Made by a program: the position numbers and the translations under genes. Positions 45,330 through 57,300 of a stretch of DNA of 64,000 bases are shown piece after piece. A model generated the notes under the pieces. That model was not told the origin of the DNA. It searched no databases and worked only from the letters and a program-made list of their open reading frames with translations. The first letter of the stretch is position 1, and every line of letters begins with the position of its first letter. Origin of the DNA: Brasenia schreberi (lineage: Eukaryota; Streptophyta; Magnoliopsida; Nymphaeales; Cabombaceae); NCBI GenBank assembly GCA_036023115.1, contig JAYKKT010000089.1:21199001-21263000 (forward strand). The letters run 5' to 3'.

Positions 45330-48300
45330 TCATACAGCAGGTGATGGAAAGCGAGATAAGCTCCTGCTCCTGCTCCTGCTTGGGCTCGGGCTATGCTTCC
45401 TTGGGCTTTTACTAGGTTTTTTGTGGCTTGAAGGCTGTCAAACAGAATCCAAGAGAAAAACAAATTCCAAAACAAGATACAAGCACAAAAACCATATGAA
45501 GTCGTGACATCACATAGAATCACTTACAGAGGCACGTGGTGATCTTGATCTTGACCTTGATCTGCAAAAAGTTTGACAAACAACTGAGTTCAATATCCAT
45601 AGAGTGGCTTTAACACCTTCACCCAAAAGCCTCGATGCCTCTTCCACATCACAGATACCATTTTCGAAGTAGCATTGGTCAACGGCTACCAAATGAATGA
45701 ACAATTTCAGCCACAACTCCAAATTAAACCAATAAAATATGTGTATCCAAAATGGTGAGCAACTAAAATATTAGGAGCAGAAATTCCAGAACGAAACCAG
45801 AGTGGGATAAAGAGAGAGCACAACTCCAAATACGTCCCCAGGATATCCAGCGGTTGACTCAACTACCATGAAGAGGATAAAAGTGTATAGCTGTCAAGTC
45901 CAAATTTCCCTTTTCAGTATTGCTATCCATTCCAGTCCTTTGACTCCTATGAGCAAACCACTATGCCAAAACGCACAAATTGTGAACATTCATTTCTGAT
46001 TGTCAAAGCTGCTCGGTTTGTGAACCAGCATACCTCCACAACCAAAATAGTTGAGGCATTTCCAACAATCCCTTCAAGTTCCTAATAAGCAATCCCCATA
46101 TCCGCCGCTTAAGCCCTCATCTATCAAAAGAAAAATAAGACAACCTTCAAAACTCGGGATTAGTTATTGTGAGACCAATGTGTTCAATTCATATCCATCC
46201 TCTCCATCAGAGACATTTCAACAGCCAAGGACAAGGACACAAAAACAACACATGCAAAAGGCAGCATGTTACTTGCATTTCAAGCCTACTAGCTACCTTT
46301 CCTGAAAAGTAACACCTTAACCATGGCCTTCCCCTCTGATGTAAGGTTCGCGGGCAGAAAAGAGCAGGACAGACTAAAAGCCATCTTCCTTCATAAGAAA
46401 GCAGAACCATTTCACGCTTGAAATTCAAGAGAATGCAGATGAAGCTTACGTGGCAAATATGACAACTACTTTATGACATCAAATATCACAACTAGTAAAC
46501 TCATTCAGTCAGAATGAAGTTGAAAGGAATTGCAGCCAAGAGGGGAGACATGAAATATAAGAGATTCCATTGCATAGACAACCATTGAAACGAATCCCCA
46601 TACTCATGACAAATTTCAGCAAATACTGCAAAAAGGATGTAATTGGCAGAAATCAACACTGACCCGTCTAATATCACAGCCAAAGGAAACAACGTTTTCA
46701 ACTGTTTAACCAGTGAGAGATTGCTGATCCAAAAGAATGATGAAAAACATATCCAGCAGCACAAAACGCAAGGAAAAATAACCAGAACTTGAATGTAAGA
46801 TACATGATCAACCAACAGTAGCAGGTGACCACAACAACTCTGGCAGGAGTCCTAGGGACAAAGAATGTCCTTAAATTATGTTAAGGCGTAACATACCTAC
46901 AACAGTTAAACTTATGAAAAAGGATTAGTATTTCACCATGCATATTAGGAGTGACGATATTCTCTTAATGATGCCACACACAGCAATGCATCATAGTTGC
47001 TGCCTCAATAAGTGCTCAAAAACCTATTCCAACTACAAACATTAAGTACAAATACTCTCAGATCGTACCACCTGTAGCTGAAAGTGACAAATGATGTTGA
47101 CAACATAGGATAACCGGGACAAGAGAATCACAAATGTTAATGCAACACATACCAAACAGCCATGCAGAATACAGATACGCAAATGCAAGTGTCCACGGTG
47201 CTTTTAGAGCGCCTTGGCTATATTCATCACTGATAATTCTACCACACCAACTTTAGGCATTAGCTCAACTAGCCTGTTCATCTGACAACTACATCAAAAA
47301 CATTTAATCAACCAACATTATCCTGAGTCCAATTTATATGCTGTTATCGGCCACATCTTACGCAAAATATCTGATTCGGATAAAGGTCAATTTTGACAGT
47401 CTCAACTCTTACAAATGTTCCTCAGGTACTTTTAGAAACACAACCATTTCTATAACTTGTGAGCATTCATATATGGATCTAATAATCTAATCGTGTCCAT
47501 TTGTTTCTCATATTGAAGTGCATTCCAGATCTTGAGCTCTTTGAGAAGCCATGGTTGTTTTTCCTATCTCTTCATCTAGCCACTTGCTAATCGGATGTTC
47601 ATACATTTATTTTCATATCGGACTGGATTTCCTTCTGCATGTAGCAGATTATTGAGTTTCAAATGCTTCCTGATATACTCCCTTACTCTATAGATCTGCT
47701 ATATTCCCTTGGACATGCTTTAATTTTGATACTTGAAGATATCATACATCAGATAATTAAAAGAAAAGGAGGAAGAACAGTACACCAACAAGAAACTATC
47801 ACATGGTAAACTGAAGGAAAGATACCTTGACAAAGAGCGACGCCTTGATCCAGAATGTGAGTGTGATGTAGACCTTGACCGTGACCTAGATGGGGATCTA
47901 GCCTTGGGAGACTTGCTGCATATCAAATTAAACCAATTTGAGTCAAAAACATAACCAACAAGTACTAGAACTGACCAATCATATACATCACTAACTTTGC
48001 ACTGCGACTTTTGCTCTGGCTTCGGCCCTTCCTTCCACTATAACTGCGACTGCGGCTGCGACTTGCAGGACTTCTGCGCCTAGAGTAGGATCTACTATGG
48101 CTTTGTGATACATATTCCTTTACCTGTACAAAAATAGAAGAAAAACACACTAGGAATAAAAAGAATGCAATAGCAGTTTACAACATAAAAATCACTGATA
48201 GTGCAATGGCAGATACCCTTATATAAGCACGTGAAAATGAATTCCTGAATTCTGAGTCATCAAGCTTCCTAATCTGTAAAACATATTAAATTACTTGACC

Positions 48301-51300
48301 AGTTAAAGGTTTGATTATAAAGAAGAATATAAATCACTTCCAATTCACCAAGATAAAATCCACTCATAAACTTGGTACTCACAGCATATTTCATGTCATC
48401 ATAGTTCGTGTAGTCCACAATTCCCGTTGTACCTACAAATCACAAAAAACTTATACAAACTTCACAGCAGATAACCGAAAGCAAAACCAACAGTTCCAAA
48501 ACTTGATCATCAAGATGCTCCATAGCGTTCCCCCTTCCTCTCTTGCTTTAATACCACACTTTAAGGGGAATGCATGACACAGCAATTACAGAAAGCATGA
48601 AACACAAGCATGATACATATACATGCATACACACACAAATACAGATGTATACACACATATCATACATATTTTTGTATACATACAGATTTTTATGTACAAT
48701 AGATACATATATGTGTTTGTACATATCTGTATGTGTTTGTCTATATGTGCACACCCATTTGTGCCAAACACCTTTAAATATCTCAACCGTTCAATCGCAT
48801 AGATCAAAAGTTGAGTTTTAAATTAAAAAAGCAAAAAGTAATTCACCTGGTACTATTTTGCTTTTTGCTTTAAAGATTTCAACCTTTGATCTTAAAGATC
48901 GAACGACTGAGATATTTAAGTAGATTTGAGCATGGATGAGTGTGTGCATGGACTATGTGTTCTCTCTCTATCTCCCTATATATATATAGAGAGAGAGGGG
49001 GGGGGAATGCTCTGTAGGGGGATATATGTGTGCATGCATATATGCACACAGACACATGCAGACTACTACATTGTTGACATCCCCATCGACCACTCCCATC
49101 CACAGGATGGTAAAAAACTAAAAAGCCTAAAGTGGTATAACCTGCATCACCAATATGAGATACAGACACATTATATATGTGTCCGAATGAAATGTTAGGG
49201 TACTCTGGGGAACATTCCTGTCTCTCTCTCTCTATCTATATATACAAACACATAGATAGATAGATAGGGGGGAAGAGAGAGAGAGGTAGGAGAGAGAATG
49301 CATGCCTGTGCGTGGAGCTTATCGAGAAATCTCACTATAGGTGTTCAATATGTTGTTAAGACATGTTTGTTTGAGAAACCAAAATGGCAATAATCCAATA
49401 CACAACACTGCAGAGCATAATTCAACAAAGAAAGAGGAAGTGAAAAACAAAAGCACCAAATTTAACACGGTTTGACAGCCACCCAAATCCAATTCCTACT
49501 CTACGAGAACGAGGATAATAAACTTTACTTATAACAGCAATAATCTAAGATGAAGTATACGGTGGAACACCCACTGCACTCAACTTAAAAAAGAAACTAT
49601 ATTCCTAACTGCAACTTATCTCAAGGGCTTACACAGAATTTATAATAGAAGAGAGACCCAAAAGGAAACAATTAAGTTTCCTTAAATCAAATAAGAAACT
49701 TAATGAGAATTGACAAGGCATTGACTAACATATATATAGGTTGATGTCTACATGATGCCAACCAAGCTTATATCTTAATCAATTTTGGTCAGGAGAAAGG
49801 TCTTCATTATCGTATATGTTGGATCTATAATTCTATATTCTTAATCCTTACTTATATGCTACCATATGTTCATCGGCAATGTCTTAAGCCAGACTTATCT
49901 ATCTCTTCTAGAAAATAAAAGACTTCTCTCTTGTCCCTTGCCAAGAATCGATATCAAACAGGCCAAAAATCTATAGTTGATGTCTCGTCCTCTCTTTGCC
50001 TTCAAACTGGCACTCATAAAACAACTCAACCTTCAACTAGGTAGTGCCTGGAGAACAAGACCTTATTGGGACACATATGGTAGGAACACATGAAATCAAG
50101 AATTTACTTTAACATGAATTCCAAACCTTCACATCACTGAACAAGCAATACATCCTCGTACCAATGTTTAGCCACACTAGCATCAGTTGCATGTGCTTTC
50201 TGCTTTTCTTTCTCATTATCATCAAAAATTGAATTTTTACATTTATCCTACAGAATAAAACAATCTCTTAACAAAATTTATCCTTATGCCTTGACTTAGA
50301 CCTTTGTCTGCCCTTCTTGGAACCCTTAGACTAGTTTCTACAATTGACAGGCAGTTCTTAGGCATGTTCATCTCATTTTCTATCAGAGCCACTCATTATC
50401 TAGTTCATCAAAATCTTCAGAAACTAGTTTATCTCAACCAAATCAAGGTTTCTATGAATGGCATAGACAAAGAAAGTAATGAACACAACAAATGCAAGGT
50501 TTTATCCTCATATCCTCAATTCTTCTAACATCAATATGTTTTGGCTCATTAATTGAAGTGACTAATATGAGATATAATTGACATATCTTTTGAGGATGTA
50601 CTATTGCTGTTTCAACGCATGTTAATCCACCATAGACTTAACCATGTACAAGGAAGGATTCAGGCCCCAAACCAGATCTCAGTCAGAACCTCCTTTAAAA
50701 ATCAATTGAGGCACTCATGAATCATGGAAACACTTTCTTATCTTTCTCATCCAAACCTATTTGTGACATATCCTTGGGCTTCTTGTCTACCAATATCTTC
50801 TTGAACCCATTGTTTATTAGAATAACTAGCATGTGCATTTGCCACAAGCTGAAAATTGAAATCCTATCCAATTGCTTGGTGTCACATTTAGTGGTCATTG
50901 TTATCTTTGAACTCCATGGCAAACTTTATAGGAATCAAATGCCACTGATGTTGTTCATTAAGAAACACAAAACCAGCTGCTTATCATGGAAAACACAAGC
51001 CCGTCCAAGATTTTACTTCAATGTTCAATTCTGGCCACAGACAAACAACGAAAACAAATAAAAATGCCTGGAGTGCTATTAAAAGCATCAACCCTACAGA
51101 AAATGAAGAAGATCTTTCTTGTGGTCAAGCTAGAGCATTGTTTAGGCTTGGCCGTCATCCTAGAGTAACCGACCTATGTTCAGTGAGGCCTTGGCAAAAG
51201 AGGAGTTTGTAAGGCATGAGTTTCAAGAGCTATGAACAAAATTTAAAGACACCAGATCGGGAAGAGATCTCCCCTTGGCTTTGCTTTCCCCCTTTGATTT

Positions 51301-54300
51301 GTTCTTTCAAGTTTCAAGTATTTTTGGCCGTGTGGATTATGGAGTGCTGCCTTGTGCTTATAGTCCAACTGTGGTTTTGTAGACGTGGCTCCAGAAGAAG
51401 CATTGTATGCTTTGTTTTGTTCCTTTTGGCTTGCTTTTTTGAGGTTTACTGCTTCATGTGCTATGGTTTAGCCTGTATTTTGTTTAGCTTCCAAGAAACA
51501 AATTGGCTTGCAATCTGGCCATGTTACAACCACTTCTCGGCAATCTCTTAATACATGTATTAGAGTCATTCCATTTCCAAGAGCCTCTTGGTAAACATGG
51601 CTCTAGAAGAAACAGAACAGTATGCTCGGTTTTGTTCCTTTTGGCTTGCTTTTTTGAGGTTTACTACTTCAAGTTCAATGGCATTTGTTGTATTCAGCCT
51701 TCAATATTGTGTTGTTTGGCTTCCAGGAAACAAATTGGTCCTTGCAATCTGGAAGACGAAGACAAATGAGACAACCACTTCACGGCAATCTCTTAATACA
51801 TGTATTAGTCATTCCATTCTTAAGCCCTATACAATGCTACTCGTGTATAACAATTGTCTTCAAAAGGAAAACTAAAGCCAGAAATGGCATGCAAAACTCT
51901 TGATGAATTATGGATTGATAAAAAAGAAAGTCCTTCACATGATATTTATTGATCTAGAAAAAGCTTATGATAGGGTACCGAGGGAGGTTCTTTGGAGAAC
52001 TTTGGAAAAAAGAGTTATCCCATTGACATATATTAACCTTATAAGAGACATGTATGATGATGCAAAAACATGTGTGAGGACTCAGGAATGAACGACAGAC
52101 TTCTTTGAAGTTAATATTGGGTTACATCAAGGATCAACTTTAAGTCCATACTTATTTATAATGGTGATGGATGAGTTAACAAAACATATTCAAGATGAAG
52201 TATCTTGGTGTATGTTATTTGCAGATGACATTGTATTAGTGGAGGAGTCTAAGAAAAAAGTTAATAGAAAATTAGAACTATAGAGAGAAACATTAGAAAG
52301 CAAAGGCCTCCGACTTAGTAGAACAAAGACAGAATATATGGAATGCAAGTTTGATCATTTGGTTACCTTAGAGGACATAGAAATTAAAATTGGCACACAT
52401 TGCATCTCCCAAAAGGAAAGTTTTAAATACCTATGGTCACTTTTTCAGAGTGATGGAAGAATTAATGGAGATGTTACGTATAGAATTAATGCTGGTTTGT
52501 TAAAATGGAGAGAAGCATTAAGTATTCTTTGTGATAAGAAGATACCATTAAAGTTAAAAGGTAAATATTATAGAGTAGCAATTAGGCCTGCCATGTTTTA
52601 TGGTTCCGAGTATTGGGCAGTTAATCATCAACATGTACAAAAGATGCCTGTGACAGAAATGAAGATGTTGAGATGGACGAGTGGTCATACAAGAAAAGAC
52701 TCTATACATAATGAGGTTATTAGAAACAAATTAGGAGTGGCACCAATAGAGGATAAAATGAGAGAATATCGTTTAAGATGGTTTGGACATATAAAAAGAA
52801 GATCAAAAGAAGAACGTGTAAGAAGGTATGAAAAATTAAATTTGGAAAGTATTAAAAGAGGTAGAGGACAACCACAAAGTGTTGGAAAGAAACAATAAAG
52901 AATGATCTAGCTTATTGTGAGTTAACTGCTAACATGGCACACGATAGGGATCTGTGGAAACAAAGAATCCATGTAGCCGACCCCGTCTAGTATGGAAAAA
53001 GGCTTAGATGTTGTTGTTGTTGTAATTCACCAAGAGTTTGTTCACTGACATAGTTAACATCCATCAGTTTCATACAATGTTATTAGCATCATACAATACA
53101 AAATTCATTAGTATCAATGCTTGGATTAACCGTTCAAACCCATAATTGCTTTAGATCATTTATTAGTTATGTTGTAACCATCTATCAAATAGAATTAATA
53201 GATGTTTCTCTTTTTCATTTCAAATGCCAAAAAAGGAATGGATAAGAAAACTCAGATCATCATGTTAGCGGATGAATACTCCATTAAGTATTGAATGGCT
53301 GGTCATTTTCAATACCAAAGGTGATGAGGACAAAAAGGTACACTAAAATCTATCGTAGAACAATTGCCATAATCATGCAAAGGTACATCTCATGGAGGTG
53401 CAACATATGCATTTCCAACAATGTTAAGCGATGTAACAAAACTATCTATGAACGAAAAGCCACAAATAAAAGGGATAATTATAGAGAAAAGTGGTTGGTG
53501 GCAGTGTTGTCTGTATCGCACCGTATCGTACGATATGGTGTGATACGTATCGTACCCACGATGGTGCGGGCGTATCGCACCGTATCGTGCGATACAGCCT
53601 GTATCGCCCATATCGTATGATACGGGCGATACGCCCTCGGCCCGAGAGAAACCCGCGATTTTTCGCGGGTTTCCTCTCTCCTTTTGGATTCCTCAAGCTC
53701 CCTAAGAGTCAGTTTTCGCCTCCTTGGTGTTCAAAGCTCTAAAATCGTGCCCTACGGTGTCCGTCCAAGCCTCCAAACTCGGATTTAGGTATATTTTTAA
53801 TGTTTTTTCCATTTTTTTCCTTTATATTTATTGTTTTTTGTGTTATTTCTGTTTTTTTTTTTAATGACAAAATATGAAGTTATTAAGTTTGTGTATACGA
53901 TTTTTATTACATTCATGACGTGGGAGACACTCGATTTGAGTGTTATTTGAAGATTGGGGGATTTACGAAGTGCTTTTATTTTCAGGTTTTTTTTTGAATT
54001 AAAGTACTCCATTGAGATGGCAGGAAGGAGTGGTAGAGACTCTCATTCAAAGTTTGATGATCCGGCATGGCAGTGGGGTATACCAGTTGAGGGTTCAAGG
54101 TTAAAAATCATATGTTTATTTTGTGAAAAGGTGGTTAGTGGTGGAATTTCAAGGTTAAAACACCACCTAGCAGGAACCAGGAAAGAAGTTGCTCCATGCA
54201 CAAGCAGAGTTAGAAGTGTGCCAGAAGGTATTAAATGGCAATGCTTGTAGATAATTGAGAGCATACAGGAAAAGAGACAACAAAAGGATGATTTCCAGAT

Positions 54301-57300
54301 GTGTGAAGAAGCTGATGATGCTACTGCCACTGGAGTTGGATTCACTGATAGTTTGCCTTCAGATGCTAGAACAAATATTGGTAGTAGCAGTTCGCGAGCA
54401 CCTAGCAGAGGAAAGAGGGTTACAGCTGAAGACTTTGGAGGTGGTAGAAGAGGAAGTTCAGGAAGGAGTAGAGGAAGAGCTTCTTCTTCTAGCATACATT
54501 CGTTCTTTCCTCCTTCTACTACACCTGGTGCTCATCCAGGAATTCGTGTTGCTATGGCTTCAGAACAACTGCACGATCAAGCAGACCTTGCAATGGGCAG
54601 ATGGTTTTATGATGCATGCATTCCATTTAATGCAGCAAACAGTTTTCATTTTCAAGCAATGACAGATGCAATTGCTAACATTGGTCCAGGATACAGGATG
54701 CCCTCTTATCAGAAGTTGAGAGGGAAGATATTAGATCAGACCGTGATTGAAGTGCAGCAATACTGTTCGACTTTGAGACAATCATGGAAGGAAACAGGAT
54801 GCACTATCATGGCAGATGGATGGACCGATAGGCAAGGAAGGACATTGCTAAACTTTCTTGTATATTGTCCTAAAGGACTCATGTTTTTGAGATCTCTAGA
54901 TATGTCAGAGGAGAGGCACACTACAGAGATCCTACGAGAGGAATTTGATAAGGTTATACAGGAGGTTGGGCTAGAAAATATAGTCCAATTGATTACAGAT
55001 AATGCAGCTAACTACAAAGCAGCTGGAAAGGATTTAGCTGATATTTATGGGACTTTCTACTGGACACCATGTGCAGCCCATTATTTAGATCTCATCCTCG
55101 AGGACATTGGTGAGATGGATGAAATAAAGGCAGCAACTGAGTGTTGCCAAGATATTACAAAATTCATTTACAACCATGCATTTGTTTTGTGTATGATGAG
55201 AAGATACACAGAAGGTGCAGAGCTTCTTCGCACAGCTGCAACTCGGTTCGCAACAAACTTCTTATCTGTACAGAGTATTGTGAGACAGAAGCAAGCTTTA
55301 AAGAGAATGTTCTCCTCAGATGAGTGGCAACAATTTGCAAAGTTGCCACAAAACAGAAGGAACAGAAAGTTAAATGAGATTGTAGAAACGGTTTTTAGAA
55401 GTTCATTTTGGAATGCATGTATCAGATTATTGAAAATTACTTGTCCTTTAGTGAAATTATGGGAAAGAATTATCGAACATAGGTTAAGACAAGTATCAAG
55501 TACAACACAGAACCAATTTGGATTTATGCCAGGCAGATCTACTATTGAAGCAATTCACATTTTGAGACGTCTTATGGAACATTTTAGAGCAAAAAATAAA
55601 GACCTTCGCATGATATTTATTGATCTAGAAAAAGCTTATGATAGGGTATCGAGGGAGGTTCTTTAGAGAACTTTGGAAAAAGAAGTATCCCATTGACATA
55701 TATTAACCTTATAAGAGACATGTATGATGATGCAAAAACATGTGTGAGGACTCAGGAATGAACGACAGACTTCTTTGAAGTTAATATTGGGTTACATCAA
55801 GGATCAACTTTAAGTCCATACTTATTTATAATGGTGATGGATGAGTTAACAAAACATATTCAAAATGAAGTACCTTGGTGTATGTTATTTGCAGATGACA
55901 TTGTATTAGTGGAGGAGTCTAAGGAAAAAGTTAATAGAAAATTAAAACTATGGAGAGAAACATTAGAAAGCAAAGGCCTCCGACTTAGTAGAACAAAGAC
56001 AGAATATATGGAATGTAAGTTTGATCATTTGGCTACTTCAGAGGACATAGAAATTAAAATTGGCACACATTGCATTCCCCAAAAGGAAAGTTTTAAATAC
56101 CTAGGGTCAATTTTTCAAAGTGATGGAAGAATTGATGGAGATGTTACACATAGAATTAATGCTGGTTGGTTAAAATGGAGAGGAGCATCAGGTATTCTTT
56201 GTGATAAGAAGATACCATTAAAATTAAAAGGTAAATATTATAGAGCAGCAATTAGGCCTGCCATGTTTTATGGTTCTGAGTATTGGGCAGTTAATCATCA
56301 ACATGAACAAAAGATGTCTGTGACAGAAATGAAGATGTTGAGATGGATGAGTGGTCATACAAGAAAAGACCATATACATAATGAGGTTATTAGAAACAAA
56401 TTAGGAGTGGCACCAATAGAGGATAAAATGAGAGAACATCGTTTAAGATGGTTTGGACATATAGAACGAAGATCAGAAGAACCTGTAAGAAGGGTAGAAA
56501 AACTATATTTGGAAAGTATTAAAAGAGGTAGAGGATGACCACAAAAGTGTTGGAAAGAAACAATAAAGAATGATCTAGCTTATTGGGAGTTAACTGCTAA
56601 CATGGCACACGATAGGGATCTGTGGAAACAAAGAATCCATGTAGCCGACCCCGTCTAGTATGGGAAAAGGCTTAGTTGTTGTTGTTGTTGTTGTACTTGT
56701 CCTTTAGTGAAAGTTTTGAGATTGGCTGACAGCGAGGAGAAACCATCTATGGGCTACCTTTATGAAGCCATGGACAGGGCAAAAGAAGCGATCAGAAATA
56801 ACTTTAATGGAAAAAAAAGAGATTATGTGCCCGTGTGGAAAATAATTGATAGTAGATGGAATAAACAATTGCATCAGCCTATTCATGCAGCAGCCTACTA
56901 TCTAAACCCATCATTGAGGTACTCAGCAACCTTCAAAAGGGACGGTGAGGTTAATCGAGGAATCATTGAATGCATCGACAGATTAGTCCCTGATGAGAGC
57001 ATAGTAGATGCGATATATCGAGAGATGGAGATATATGATAATGTTGTTCACTTGATGGGTTTGCCTGTTGTAATTCGCAACCGCTCTACGATGCGTCCAG
57101 GTACATTGTTTATTTTCATATTTAAGTTGCATCTTACATTACTGTGGATTATTATGTCTCTAATGTTTATATTTTTTTTTACAGATGTTTGGTGGAACAG
57201 GTTTGGAAGTGATTGTCCAAACCTTAGAGATTTTGCAATTAAAGTCTTAAGCCAAACCTGTAGTGCAACAGGTTGTGAAAGAAATTGGAGTGTTTTTGAA

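Noticed and set aside
48548..48821. Cys/His/Tyr-rich frames ([14 protein letters not shown])
   Set aside because: Translation of CA/TA microsatellite sequence.
53390..53742. Frames rich in RYGAIR / YRTIR
   Set aside because: Translation of the hAT subterminal GTATCG motif array.
54043..54495. Minus-strand 150-codon frame opposite the hAT transposase
   Set aside because: Shadow of the real transposase exon, with no domain of its own.
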